Below are positions 43,381-52,361 of a stretch of DNA of 64,000 nucleotides, piece by piece. A model generated the notes under the pieces. That model did not search any database. It saw only the letters and a list, made by a program, of their open reading frames with translations, and was not told the DNA's origin. Each line of letters opens with the position of its first letter. The stretch's first letter is position 1. The position numbers were made by a program, and so were the translations under genes. Source of the DNA: Streptomyces sp. TLI_105 (GTDB lineage: Bacteria; Actinomycetota; Actinomycetes; Streptomycetales; Streptomycetaceae); NCBI RefSeq assembly GCF_900105415.1, contig NZ_FNSM01000001.1, forward strand, positions 496,001 through 560,000. Reading direction: 5' to 3'.

Positions 43381-43530
43381 TTTGAACAGCGTGACGACGG
43401 CGAGACGGAAGCCCGGTGAGAATCCGGCACGGTCGCGCCACTGTGAGCCGCGGCGCCCCCAGGGTGACGTCACGGCGAGTCAGACCCGTGGACCGTCGTC
43501 CTGCACCACCGTCTGGGACGCGAGTTCCCA
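43381..43530 (+). ncRNA. Cobalamin (AdoCbl) riboswitch
   Basis: The conserved core is present: GGAAGCCCGGTGAGAATCCGGCACGGTCGCGCCACTGTGA across 43407-43445, with the B12 box GCCACTGTGA at 43436-43445. The flanking paired arms run to GAGTCAGACCCGTGGACC (about 43475-43491), and a downstream region can mask the AGGAGG of cbtB. Binding of cobalamin is expected to switch off the cobalt-uptake genes cbtB and cbtA. Confidence 0.93.
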
Positions 43531-43545
43531 ACAGGAGGTTCCATC

Positions 43546-43773
43546 ATGGCCGAGGCCGTCGTCTCCGCTGCCGTTTCCGCCCCTTCCGTCGCCGTACCGG
43601 CTCCGCTGCCCGTGCGCGCGGTGCTCCCCTGGGCCTTCTTCGTCGGGCTCCTCGCGCTGATCGCGCTGTACTTCGTCGGCGCCGAGCAGGGCGCCACCTC
43701 GCTGATCGCCGGCACCGACGTGCACGAGTGGGTGCACGACGGACGCCACCTGCTCGGCTTCCCCTGCCACTGA
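43546..43773 (+). CDS. cbtB: Cobalt transporter subunit CbtB
   Basis: 75 residues from ATG 43546 with AGGAGG 6 nt upstream. One membrane helix (about 25-45) and the diagnostic C-terminal histidine-rich tail HEWVHDGRHLLGFPCH, which is thought to bind cobalt, identify CbtB. It lies directly behind a cobalamin riboswitch and 14 nt before cbtA. It is the small partner in predicted B12-regulated cobalt uptake. Confidence 0.94.
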   Translation: MAEAVVSAAVSAPSVAVPAPLPVRAVLPWAFFVGLLALIALYFVGAEQGATSLIAGTDVHEWVHDGRHLLGFPCH

Positions 43774-43787
43774 GGGGCGACCGGCAC

Positions 43788-44654
43788 ATGCACGCCTCAA
43801 CCGTCCGATCCCTGCTGGTCCGCGGCATGCTCGCGGGCCTGATCGCGGGGCTGTTCGCCTTCGCCGTGGCCTATGCGGTGGGCGAGCCCCCCGTGAACGG
43901 CGCGATCGCCGTGGAGGAGGCCAAGGCCGCCGGGGAGGAGGCCAAGGCCGCCGGGGAGGAGGCCAAGGCCGCCGGGGAAGCCCCGGCCGGCCACGGGTCC
44001 CATGCGGGCCACGGCGGTGACACCGTCGCCGTGGAGGCCGCCGGGGAAGAGGAGGAGGGGATCAGCCGCTCCGCCCAGTCGACCTTCGGCCTCGCCACCG
44101 GCGTCCTCGTCTACGGCGTGGCGCTCGGCGGCATCGCGTCCCTGGCGTTCTCCTTCGCGCTGGGCCGCGTCGGCCGCTTCAGCCCCCGGGCGACGGCGGC
44201 GCTCACGGCCGCCGCCGCGTTCACCACCGTCTACCTGGTGCCGTTCCTCAAGTACCCGGCAACCCCTCCGGCCGTCGGCAATCCGGACACCATCGGGAAG
44301 CGCACCACCCTGTTCTTCCTGATGATCCTGCTCAGCGTGCTGCTCGGGATCGCCGCCCTGATCGCCGGGCGGCGGCTCGCGCCGCGCCTGGGGAACTGGA
44401 ACGCCACCCTGGCGGCCGGCGCCGGCTTCGTCGTCGTGACGGCGGTCGCCTTCGCCGTCCTGCCGGACAACGAGGACGCCGTCGCCACGGGCTTCCCGGC
44501 CGGGCTGCTCTGGGAGTTCAGGCTCGCCTCCCTGGCCGTCCAGGCGGTGCTGTGGGCGGTCTTCGGGATCGTCTTCGGCCTCCTCGCGCAGAAGACGCTG
44601 GCGCCCCGGGCGGACGCCGACCAGGAGGTCCGGCTCGGAGCCGCCGCCGGCTGA
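43788..44654 (+). CDS. cbtA: Cobalt transporter CbtA
   Basis: 288 residues from ATG 43788. Five to six membrane helices with RSLLVRGMLAGLIAGLFAF and KYPATPPAVGNPDTIGKRT are typical of CbtA. Between helices 1 and 2 lies an insertion with a 7-residue tandem repeat (EAKAAGE three times, from 21-bp DNA repeats at about 43918-43978) and a His-rich stretch GHGSHAGHGG, possibly metal-binding. It is co-regulated with cbtB by the cobalamin riboswitch. A perfect-stem terminator follows 18 bp after the stop. Confidence 0.94.
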   Translation: MHASTVRSLLVRGMLAGLIAGLFAFAVAYAVGEPPVNGAIAVEEAKAAGEEAKAAGEEAKAAGEAPAGHGSHAGHGGDTVAVEAAGEEEEGISRSAQSTFGLATGVLVYGVALGGIASLAFSFALGRVGRFSPRATAALTAAAAFTTVYLVPFLKYPATPPAVGNPDTIGKRTTLFFLMILLSVLLGIAALIAGRRLAPRLGNWNATLAAGAGFVVVTAVAFAVLPDNEDAVATGFPAGLLWEFRLASLAVQAVLWAVFGIVFGLLAQKTLAPRADADQEVRLGAAAG

Positions 44655-44671
44655 CCGGCGAACCCTTCCGC

Positions 44672-44712
44672 GACGCCGCCCCGTCCACCCCTGCGGTGGG
44701 CGGGGCGGCGTC
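44672..44712. terminator. Bidirectional terminator after cbtA
   Basis: An 18-bp stem (44672-44689 with 44695-44712; one G-T pair) with a CCTGC loop. A second hairpin, CCCCCGACG/CGTCGGGGG at 44730-44753, follows. They separate cbtA from the convergent giant gene. Confidence 0.8.
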
Positions 44713-44814
44713 GTCGTTCCGACTGCGCGCCCCCGACGACAGGCCGTCGGGGGGCGGTGCATCGTCCGTCCGCCACATTCTGCCGCCGGGATCCGTCAGG
44801 GGGCAGGACACCCC

Positions 44815-47800
44815 CTAGTGACCTGAGTCGGAGATCCGCTCCCAGGCCTCCTCGAACATCTCGTGCAGGGGAGCCGTCGGCAGCACCCGGACGAACGGGG
44901 AGCGGATCCACTTGTCCCACATCGGCCGCACCAGGTGGGTCGTCAGCTTCACGGTTTCCAGCGGCAGGTGCGGAGCCTTGAGCTCGGTCCAGTCGCCGGG
45001 CAGGAACAGGGTCCGGCCGGCGCGTGCCCGCTTGGCCTCCAGGACAGCACCGGTGGCGAGGAGTTCCGCCCGGACCTCCGTGTGCCGCTTGGTCGACCAG
45101 CCGTTCCACCGGCGTACGTTCCGGTCGGTGGGCGCGGCGAGGGTCGCCAGCTGGAGGTACAGGGCCGCCGCGTCCCCGCCCACGCCGAGCCTCGCCGCCA
45201 CCCGGGCGACGAGCTCCGGACAGGACAGGCGCGGATCGGCCTCGTACCCGCCGGCCGGTACGGCTCCGGACAGGGCGCGGCTCATCATCCGCGCGAGCCC
45301 CCCGTCGGCGAGGAGCGGTGCCACCCGGTCGGGGTCCTCGGCGAGGTCGGTCACCTCGCGGACCTCCCGCCATGTCCCGGGGTCGGTGACGGCGGCGGGG
45401 CGCAGGAAGGCGGTGCCGTAGGGGGCGCACACCACCAGCGGTCCGGAGTCGTACGCGGTCACCGGATCGGCCCGGTTCTCCGGGTGTGCGGCCACCGGCA
45501 GCCGCCGGGGACCGAACCGCTCGGCGATCCGCTCCGCCGTGTCCTTCACGCAGTACTCGGGGAGTTCGAGCAGCAGCTCCGGGCGGTCCAGCTCGGCGCG
45601 CAGCCGCTCGTACAGGGCGGGCGCCCCGGCCAGCGCCGGATCGCCGACGGGCCGGTCCGTCCACGCCCACACGAGGGCACTCGCGATCTCCGTCAGCGCG
45701 AGCCCCACCGGGGTGCGGCAGGGCAGCTCGGCCCCGGCCGGCGGTACGGCCCTGACCTCCACGCCCCTGCCCTGCCGGGTCGCCGCCAGCTCCCAGCCGG
45801 CCGCGGGCACGGTGGCGTCCTCGGCGGCGTCGTAGCCCCCGGCGAGGCGCCGGGCCCACACATCGGCGAGACCGAGGTCGGCCTCCAGTGCGTCGGCCGT
45901 TTCGTCGTCCACGGCGGGCCGGGCCCCGAGGAGTTCCCGCCACACGCCGGCCATCCGCTCCACGGCCGCCTCGACGCCGCCCGGCCGCCACAGCTCGGTC
46001 GGGTCGTCGGGCAGGGCGGCGGCCAGGACGGCCCTCCGGCCCGCGCCGTCGAGCCGGGTACGCAGCCGTTCGTACGACTCGGCCGTCAGCGCGGTCGCCT
46101 CGTAGGGGGCCTTGCGCACCAGGGCCCGGTCCTCCTCCCGGTCGGCCCGGCCGACGAGCCCGGCGACGACGAGCCGGGCCACGGACCGTCGTACGCCCGT
46201 CAGTTCGGCGAAGCGCGCTGCCGCCGACTCCGGCACCTGGACCGGCCCGTGGGTGTCGACGGCCGCCACGAGGGCGCGCAGCCGCGCGGCGTCGTCCCGC
46301 TCCACGCGCACGTGCCGTACCTCGCGGGCCACGCCCGGGACCGGGTCCGCGTGCGGGTTCTCGGCGACGGGCGCCACGAACCAGCACTCCGCACCGCCGT
46401 CCCGTACACCGGCGGACGCGACGGCCGTGCCGTCCCCGCGCAGGTGGTTCACGAACCCGGGGCCGGACATCCGCCCCGCCCACCAGCGGCTGCCGGCGCG
46501 GGCGAACGGCTGGTCGGCCCAGATGTCCAGGAGCGCGAGGAGGGCGGTCCGCTCCGCGTCCGGGGTCGGGGCCACCGCCGCCCGCCAGGCGACGGCGTCG
46601 ATCGTGCCGAGGAGCTGCGACCAGTCGTGCGGCGGCGCGGGCGGCGAGAGCCGGCGCACCTCCTCGGCGATGGTCCCGGCCAGGCAGGCGCCGTCGGCGG
46701 CGAGCGCGGTCAGCGTCGCCGGCAGTGCCACGTCGGGGGTACGCCGCCACCGATCGGGCTCGCCGGTGTCGACGAGGCCGTACAGCGCGGGGACGAGCTC
46801 GGTGTCCGGCGCGGACCGGCCGAGCCGCACGGGCGGAGCCTCGGCGAGGAGGGTGACGCGCCGGTGCAGGGCGCGCCGCCGCTCCTCCACCCGGGCGGCC
46901 CGCTCGGCCACCGCGACGACGGCTTCGACCAGGACGGGATCGGTGACGTCCGGCAGCTCCCGTGCCACGGCCCCGCGGAGGGCCGCCGCGCTGTCGGACG
47001 CGGCCGTGAGCAGCGTGTCCGCCGTCTCCCGGGGCACGGTCCGCAGCGCCCGCGACCCGGCGGCGTCCCGGGTCCGGAGCAGGTACCAGAAGGCCGGGGG
47101 CAGGGCCACGCCCCCGGACGGGGTGACCCGCCGGGCCGGCTTCACCCGGGGGTGCCGGGGCGAGTGGTGCCCGTCCAGCTCCCACAGCAGGACGCCGTCG
47201 GCGGCGTACGCGCGTACGCCCGTCCGCGTCTCGGCCTCGGCGAGGACCACGTCCTCCACGGCGCCCTCCGGCGGCGCCCACAGCGCCCAGGGCTTCTGCC
47301 CCTGCCGGTCGATGGCGAACCGGGCCGTGCGCCCGTCGACGCTCTGCACCAGATAGCGGTCGGGCGCGGGGTCGCGGTGCGGGGTACGGAACAGGATCCG
47401 GGTCCCGACGAGGCCGTCCCTGCTGCCGAGCGGGGAGTCGGTCAGACCGGCGGGCAGCGGGGCGAGATGGAGCGCCCCGGCGGCCAGGGCCATGCCCGCC
47501 TCGGACGGTTCCGTCGCCGGGTCCGCACGCGCGGGGCGGCCGGGGAAGTCGGGCACGTCGGCGCCGCCCCGCGGCTCTCCGGTGACCGGGTCCACCAGCT
47601 CCCACGGGTTCCTCGTGTACACGCCGTTGGTCCAGATCCGGGAGCCGTCCCCGAGCTGCAGCTCGTTCCCGTCGATGCCCTCGGTGCCGCCCGGCCGCAG
47701 CGCGCGCAGGCCGCCGTGCCGGCCTCCTCCGTCGGCGGTCTCGAACTGGAAGCCGTAGGCCCCGTCGAGCTTCCCGCCGAACGGCACCAGACCGCCCGGC

Positions 47801-49650
47801 TCGTCCGGCGTGAACGGCGCCTCCGGCCGGTCCGCCCAGTACGCGGTGTCGCAGAAGTAGGGGTTCGGCTTGACCGTCCAGCTCACGAGGAAGGACCCGC
47901 CGACGTAGTGGACGGCGTACATCGTCGCGTCCCCCGGCACCGTGAACCGGCAGGAGCCCCGGACGCCGTCCGGGTCGACGGCCACCGCCCGGTCGGCCCC
48001 GAACACGGTGAGCACCGGCCAGGTGCAGGTCACTCCGGCCACCCCGGGCAGGGGTCCGGCGACGGCGGCGTCGGGGTCGGCATCGGCATCGGCATCGGAG
48101 TCCGCGGCGGAGTCGGGGTCGGCATCGGAGTCCGCGGCGGAGTCGGGGTCGTCCGCGGCTTCGGCCTTGGCCGCGGCGGCGAACTCCGCGTACACCGACT
48201 CCAGTACGGGCCAGGCCAGCTCCTCCGGCAGACCGGCCGCCAGCGAGCGGTGCAGGGCGCCCGCCGCGCTCGCCGCGCCGAGGGCCTCGGCGACACCGCC
48301 GAGCGCCGTCACGGTCGGCCGGTCGAGGAGGGTCTCCAGCTCGGCCACGGACTCCTCGGCGCCCGCCATGCCGCCGCCTCCGACGGTGTCGACGAGCTTG
48401 CCGACCCGTCCGGCCACCTCATGGGCGATGCCCTCGTTCCCCGGGAGGAGCGTCACGGCCGATCCGGGCCGGCGGCCGCGCGCCATGGACCAGTTCGGCA
48501 GGAGGTTCGCGTGTACGGTCCCCTCCAGGCGGGGGCCGAACACGGGGTCGGCGGCCAGCGCGGCGAGGTCGCGCCGGGACCTCTCGCCCCAGAAGCGCAT
48601 CCGGACGTCCGGGCCCGGGTCGGCGACCGCGACCCCGACCGCCAGGCAGGCGTCGAGGACGTCCGCGTCGAAGCCCTGGTAGTGGTGACGGGTGGTGTGC
48701 AGCGTCACCGGCACGCCCTCGGCCCGCAGACGGGGCCCCAAGCGGCCGATGAGGTCGAGGAGTTCCGCGGGCAGCGGCCGGCGTGCGACCCCGCCGCCGG
48801 ACTGCAGGGCGTACTGGTACATGCGGACGAAGGTGCCGAGCCAGTGGTGGAGCCCGCCCTCCGGCACGACCCGTCCGGTCTCCATCGCCTCCGTCGCACC
48901 GCAGCCGATCAGCAGCCGCAGCCATGCGCCGCCGTCGGTGACCCCGTCGGGGAAGACCTCCAGCAGGCCGGCCGCGATCGCGTCCGTCGGCGGATGGGCC
49001 GTCAGGATCGGCCCGGCCGCCGTCAGGAGGGCGTCCGGGACGGCCTTCTTCCGGGTGGCCGAGAGGATCGTGCCCACCATGCGGGCGACCTCCGCGTCCC
49101 CGAGGTCGGCCGTCCTGGCGGAGGCCCGGACCCGGCGCACCAGATCCGCCGGCAGATCCGCGGGCGAGGCCGCCCACGCGGTCAGGAACGCCTCCAGAGC
49201 GGTGTGCGCCGCCGCGGGCTCCAGCGTCTCGGCCAGGAATCGCTGGTGGGCGCCGAACTCCTTGGCGGGCATGGCGCCGCCCTCGGCGAACAGCAGTCCG
49301 TTGGCCCGGCGGTAGGCGGGGTCCACCGGGAGCCCGTGCTGGGCCTCGGCCGCGCGCGCCGCGGCGTAGGCCCGACCGCCCGGCCGGCTCCCGTACCCGA
49401 TCAGCCGGTGCCCCACGGTGTCCCAGAACCACGGCAGGTGCGCCGGCGGCAGCTGTCGTGCCCGCCGCGCCATCACGTCGACGACGGCGCCGGGCTTCGT
49501 CCAGGACCGGTTGACCTCCGCACCCATCTCCTGGACCAGGCCGCGCGCGACCTCGACCGCGCCCGGGTCATGGGCGGTGACCCAGTCGACGTAGGTGGTC
49601 GACACGTGCGTACCGGTGGTGGGCAGCAGGGCATCCAGCGAGACGATCAT
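44815..49650 (-). CDS. Very large protein of unknown function (about 1,611 aa)
   Basis: 1,611 residues from ATG 49650; GTG 49680 and 49674 are in-frame alternatives. No signal peptide or membrane segment. The N-terminal third is helical and Ala/Leu-rich. An acidic Asp/Ser/Ala repeat (residues about 497-525; DPDSAADSDA twice) leads to a beta-rich centre (FTVPGDATMYAVHYVGGSFLVSW, LGDGSRIWTNGVYTRNPWEL). The C-terminal part contains helical blocks and a winged-helix-like end (DRNVRRWNGWSTKRHTEVRAELL). I do not recognise the family. It neighbours a second unrecognised large gene on the same strand but is separated from it by a terminator. Confidence 0.85.
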   Translation of the reverse strand: MIVSLDALLPTTGTHVSTTYVDWVTAHDPGAVEVARGLVQEMGAEVNRSWTKPGAVVDVMARRARQLPPAHLPWFWDTVGHRLIGYGSRPGGRAYAAARAAEAQHGLPVDPAYRRANGLLFAEGGAMPAKEFGAHQRFLAETLEPAAAHTALEAFLTAWAASPADLPADLVRRVRASARTADLGDAEVARMVGTILSATRKKAVPDALLTAAGPILTAHPPTDAIAAGLLEVFPDGVTDGGAWLRLLIGCGATEAMETGRVVPEGGLHHWLGTFVRMYQYALQSGGGVARRPLPAELLDLIGRLGPRLRAEGVPVTLHTTRHHYQGFDADVLDACLAVGVAVADPGPDVRMRFWGERSRRDLAALAADPVFGPRLEGTVHANLLPNWSMARGRRPGSAVTLLPGNEGIAHEVAGRVGKLVDTVGGGGMAGAEESVAELETLLDRPTVTALGGVAEALGAASAAGALHRSLAAGLPEELAWPVLESVYAEFAAAAKAEAADDPDSAADSDADPDSAADSDADADADPDAAVAGPLPGVAGVTCTWPVLTVFGADRAVAVDPDGVRGSCRFTVPGDATMYAVHYVGGSFLVSWTVKPNPYFCDTAYWADRPEAPFTPDEPGGLVPFGGKLDGAYGFQFETADGGGRHGGLRALRPGGTEGIDGNELQLGDGSRIWTNGVYTRNPWELVDPVTGEPRGGADVPDFPGRPARADPATEPSEAGMALAAGALHLAPLPAGLTDSPLGSRDGLVGTRILFRTPHRDPAPDRYLVQSVDGRTARFAIDRQGQKPWALWAPPEGAVEDVVLAEAETRTGVRAYAADGVLLWELDGHHSPRHPRVKPARRVTPSGGVALPPAFWYLLRTRDAAGSRALRTVPRETADTLLTAASDSAAALRGAVARELPDVTDPVLVEAVVAVAERAARVEERRRALHRRVTLLAEAPPVRLGRSAPDTELVPALYGLVDTGEPDRWRRTPDVALPATLTALAADGACLAGTIAEEVRRLSPPAPPHDWSQLLGTIDAVAWRAAVAPTPDAERTALLALLDIWADQPFARAGSRWWAGRMSGPGFVNHLRGDGTAVASAGVRDGGAECWFVAPVAENPHADPVPGVAREVRHVRVERDDAARLRALVAAVDTHGPVQVPESAAARFAELTGVRRSVARLVVAGLVGRADREEDRALVRKAPYEATALTAESYERLRTRLDGAGRRAVLAAALPDDPTELWRPGGVEAAVERMAGVWRELLGARPAVDDETADALEADLGLADVWARRLAGGYDAAEDATVPAAGWELAATRQGRGVEVRAVPPAGAELPCRTPVGLALTEIASALVWAWTDRPVGDPALAGAPALYERLRAELDRPELLLELPEYCVKDTAERIAERFGPRRLPVAAHPENRADPVTAYDSGPLVVCAPYGTAFLRPAAVTDPGTWREVREVTDLAEDPDRVAPLLADGGLARMMSRALSGAVPAGGYEADPRLSCPELVARVAARLGVGGDAAALYLQLATLAAPTDRNVRRWNGWSTKRHTEVRAELLATGAVLEAKRARAGRTLFLPGDWTELKAPHLPLETVKLTTHLVRPMWDKWIRSPFVRVLPTAPLHEMFEEAWERISDSGH

Positions 49651-49695
49651 GCCCAGGATCGTCGCACGCCCCACTGACACCGCCCCGGGCTCCGG

Positions 49696-49737
49696 CCCCA
49701 GCCCCAGCCCCAGCCCCAGCCCCAGCCCCAGCCCCAG
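49696..49737. repeat. (CCCCAG)7 hexanucleotide repeat
   Basis: Seven perfect tandem copies of CCCCAG lie 46-87 bp upstream of the giant gene's start, in its probable promoter or 5' leader. A length change here could alter its expression. Confidence 0.9.
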
Positions 49738-49750
49738 GGGACGGTACCTG

Positions 49751-49797
49751 CGTCAGGCCCCGCTCCCTTCCCCCCTTCGGAAGACAGGGGCCTGACG
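49751..49797. terminator. Hairpin terminator after the 768-aa gene
   Basis: CGTCAGGCCCC (49751-49761) pairs perfectly with GGGGCCTGACG (49787-49797). An inner CTTCC/GGAAG stem lies in the loop. It ends leftward transcription of the 768-aa gene before the giant gene. Confidence 0.75.
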
Positions 49798-49802
49798 TCG
49801 GC

Positions 49803-52109
49803 TCACCTCCGGCCGGGCGGGGCCGGGTCCTGGCTCAGCCAGTGGCCGGTGGTGCTCCAACCGGTCAGCCGGCGGGCCCGCCCGGCGTCGGCGGTGCCGT
49901 CGGCCGCGAAGGAGCCCCCTTCCGCCACCAGTCGCAGACCTTCCAGGGCCGGTGCCAGGCGGGCGGCCACATGGGCGGGGTGGCGAGCCGTCTCGTCGGG
50001 CAGCCGGGCCAGTACCGCCGCCGCCGTCTCGTCATTGCAGAGCGACAGGTGGAAGAGCATCTGCCGCCAGGCGTACGCCGCATCCTTGATCGTGCCGAGC
50101 GGGCGCGGCTCGTGGTGCGCGCGGCCCGTCATACGGCACACCGTGGCGAAGCAGCGCCGGGCCAGGTCCGCCCATCCCGAGGCGGGGGTGATGCCGACGC
50201 GGTGGACGAGGGTGGCGAGGTTGTGCGTCGTGAGGATCTGCGCCTGCTCGATCACCATGCCGTTGGCGGCCACGCCGTGGGAGGAGGGCCGGCCCGCCCG
50301 CTCGTGACACAGCGCGGCGAATCCTGGTGCCGTCCGGACGGTCGTGCGGCCCGGCCGTTGCCCGGCCAGGGCGAGGACGGCCGTGTAGTCGATGCCGTAG
50401 TACCGCTCGTAGAGCGTTCCCCCGCCGAGGAGTTCGGCGGCCACCGCGGCGGTCGCCAGGAACTTCGGGCTGAAGGTGCCCATGAAGATGTCGGCGGCCA
50501 GCTCCTCCACGAGCGGGGCGTCGAGGCCGGACCGGCGGGCGAGCACCGCGAGTTCGCGGACGAGGGGGTTGGGCAGCAGGGTGCCGGGGAAGCCGTCCAC
50601 GGCCACCTCGCCGAGCTGCCGCAGTGCCGCGTGCGCGGAGCGCTCCGCGCGCGCGTCCTCGCCGCGCTGTGCCGACACCGCGCGGACCCACGGGAGTTCC
50701 TCGGGCCCGACCTGCCGTGCCAGGTCGAGCAGCAGCAGCGAGCGGCGGTTGCGGAACGCCCGGTAGTTCGCGGCCATGAGGGCGCGCAGCGGCCCGTCCC
50801 GGTAGACCGCCGCGGTCTCGACGGCGACGAGCTGGGGAACCAGTTCGGCCATCACCTCGGCGGACGGGACCACTCCGAGCTCCACGAGCGTGGCGAGCGG
50901 CGCGCTCCGTGCTCCCTCGACCACGCGGCGGATCGCGGGCGGTACGGGCGACCCGGCGGGCAGGCCCGACCGCCGCTGCTCGGCTTCGGTCACCGGGGCG
51001 ACGAGCGCGGTGACGTCGGCGGCGCCGGTGTCCTGTGGGAGGCCGGCGAGCCGGTCGGCCACGAGGTGCGCCAGGTCCTGGTGGGAGGGCAGCGCGGCCT
51101 GTGCCGCCTGGGCGCCGCGCAGCGCGGTGTGCCGCTCCGATCCGGGCAGTCCCCGCTTGCGGACCATGGAGGCGGCGGCGTGCCGCAGCAGTCCGACGCG
51201 CCGCGCGTCGAGCGGGCGTCCGGCCGTCGCCTCCTCCAGTGCTCCGCGCAGGATCCCCAGGTTGCTCCTGGGGTCGCGGTGTCCGCCGCACAGGGTGTGC
51301 TCGCGGGACAGCCGCCGGTAGCGGACGAGCAGGGCGGCGCCGCGCTCGTGCCAGTCGTCGCCCGGTTCGTGGCCGAGCACGCGGTGGTCGGGACCCGCCG
51401 TCTCCAGCCAGTGCCGGAGCAGTTCGTCCGCGAAGGGGCCCCACACACCGAGTGCTTCGCGCTGGGCTTCCACGGCGCGGTTCGGGCCGCGGCGAGCCAG
51501 CGCGGCGCCGGCGTCCGCGACGGTACGGCGGTGCACGGCGCCCGTGTGCGGTGCCGGGGCGCCACAGGGGCGTGGGGTGAACCGGAGCCGCCCCGCGAAC
51601 GGGCGGAGTTCGGCGACGAGTTCGAGGGCGGCGTCGGCCTCCCCGGCGCGTACCAGCCAGGCCACGGTGAGCAGCGCGGCCTCCTCCGGGACGGCGATCT
51701 CGTAGCGGGCGCCGTCCAGCAGCGCCCACAGCTCCGTGAGCCCTTCCTCGGTGAGGGCGTGGGCGAAGAGCGCCTCCCGGTCCTCCGCTACGCCCGCCCT
51801 GCGTGCGGCCTCCGTCTCGTACGGCTGGAGGGGGCCGCCGGCGCTGGGGGCGCCGGTGGCGAAGCCGCCGTGCAGGACTTCGAGCGTCACCCAGGCGGGC
51901 AGGCCCTCCACCGGTGTGCGGGAGCCGATGCGGAGTGTTCCGGCGGCCGTCCCGGCGAGGACGCGGCGCCAGCCGCGGGCCCGTTCCCCGGCACGGGCCC
52001 GGGTGGCCGGGTCGGCGTCGGTGAGCGCGGTGACGAAGGCCCTGGCGAGGCGACCCTCGGCGTAGGAACCCGATATGTGCGGCGGCTGCTTGTCAGCGTG
52101 TGCGTCCAT
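49803..52109 (-). CDS. Large protein of unknown function (768 aa)
   Basis: 768 residues from ATG 52109, which has no ribosome binding site and lies 3 nt after the end of a tRNA-like sequence. The protein is soluble and mostly helical. Notable segments are YAEGRLARAFVTALTDADPATRARA near the N-terminus, ALMAANYRAFRNRRSLLLLDLARQ in the middle, and a C-terminal block with HGVAANGMVIEQAQILTTHNLATLVHRVGI and YAWRQMLFHLSLCN. I recognise no family or catalytic motif. A hairpin follows its stop. Its location upstream of the giant unknown gene, in the same direction, suggests a related role but is not proof. Confidence 0.83.
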   Translation of the reverse strand: MDAHADKQPPHISGSYAEGRLARAFVTALTDADPATRARAGERARGWRRVLAGTAAGTLRIGSRTPVEGLPAWVTLEVLHGGFATGAPSAGGPLQPYETEAARRAGVAEDREALFAHALTEEGLTELWALLDGARYEIAVPEEAALLTVAWLVRAGEADAALELVAELRPFAGRLRFTPRPCGAPAPHTGAVHRRTVADAGAALARRGPNRAVEAQREALGVWGPFADELLRHWLETAGPDHRVLGHEPGDDWHERGAALLVRYRRLSREHTLCGGHRDPRSNLGILRGALEEATAGRPLDARRVGLLRHAAASMVRKRGLPGSERHTALRGAQAAQAALPSHQDLAHLVADRLAGLPQDTGAADVTALVAPVTEAEQRRSGLPAGSPVPPAIRRVVEGARSAPLATLVELGVVPSAEVMAELVPQLVAVETAAVYRDGPLRALMAANYRAFRNRRSLLLLDLARQVGPEELPWVRAVSAQRGEDARAERSAHAALRQLGEVAVDGFPGTLLPNPLVRELAVLARRSGLDAPLVEELAADIFMGTFSPKFLATAAVAAELLGGGTLYERYYGIDYTAVLALAGQRPGRTTVRTAPGFAALCHERAGRPSSHGVAANGMVIEQAQILTTHNLATLVHRVGITPASGWADLARRCFATVCRMTGRAHHEPRPLGTIKDAAYAWRQMLFHLSLCNDETAAAVLARLPDETARHPAHVAARLAPALEGLRLVAEGGSFAADGTADAGRARRLTGWSTTGHWLSQDPAPPGRR

Positions 52110-52112
52110 AAG

Positions 52113-52184
52113 CCGACGTGGCGGGTTCCGCCCCCGCGCCCTCCGGGTCCCGAGCCCGGTGCTCCACTGCTGAGCTACACGTCG
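52113..52184 (-). tRNA. tRNA-Pro(CGG)-like cloverleaf with noncanonical T-loop
   Basis: Read on the minus strand, 72 nt fold as a standard cloverleaf. The acceptor CGACGTG/CACGTCG has seven pairs. The D-stem is GCTC/GAGC and the anticodon stem CCGGG/CCCGG with loop CTCGGGA (anticodon CGG, Pro). A five-base variable loop and T-stem GCGGG/CCCGC complete it. All lengths are canonical. The T-loop reads GGCGGAA in place of TTCRANN, and no CCA is encoded. It may be a degenerate tRNA, a pseudogene or a tRNA-like element. It lies between the lacI promoter and the 768-aa gene. Confidence 0.55.
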
Positions 52185-52241
52185 TGAGGCCCCGACGCTA
52201 GTACCGGCCCGGGAACGGGGCAACGAGGTTTTCGCAGGTTC

Positions 52242-52255
52242 TGGGAGCGCTCTCA
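52242..52255. promoter_or_regulatory. CebR-like operator at the lacI promoter
   Basis: TGGGAGCGCTCTCA differs by one base from the two perfect sites at the glucan genes. It overlaps the -35 position of a promoter with -10 TATCCT (52274-52279), so LacI probably represses its own gene. Confidence 0.8.
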
Positions 52256-52361
52256 AAAAGTGGCGGCCACAGATATCCTGATCCGCGCGGGACCGCGCGC
52301 CACCCAGCGGACCCGCCCACCGCACGCCCCGCACAGCCGACGCAGCAGAGGAGCGCACGCC

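Noticed and set aside
48075..48160. Tandem repeat in the giant gene as an insertion or CRISPR-like element
   Set aside because: It remains in frame and encodes an Asp/Ser/Ala acidic linker, so it is a coding repeat.
44863..49677. 1,604-codon open frame antisense to the giant gene
   Set aside because: Its composition is Gly/Arg/Val-rich without protein-like pattern, and codon third positions fit the opposite strand. It is a shadow frame.
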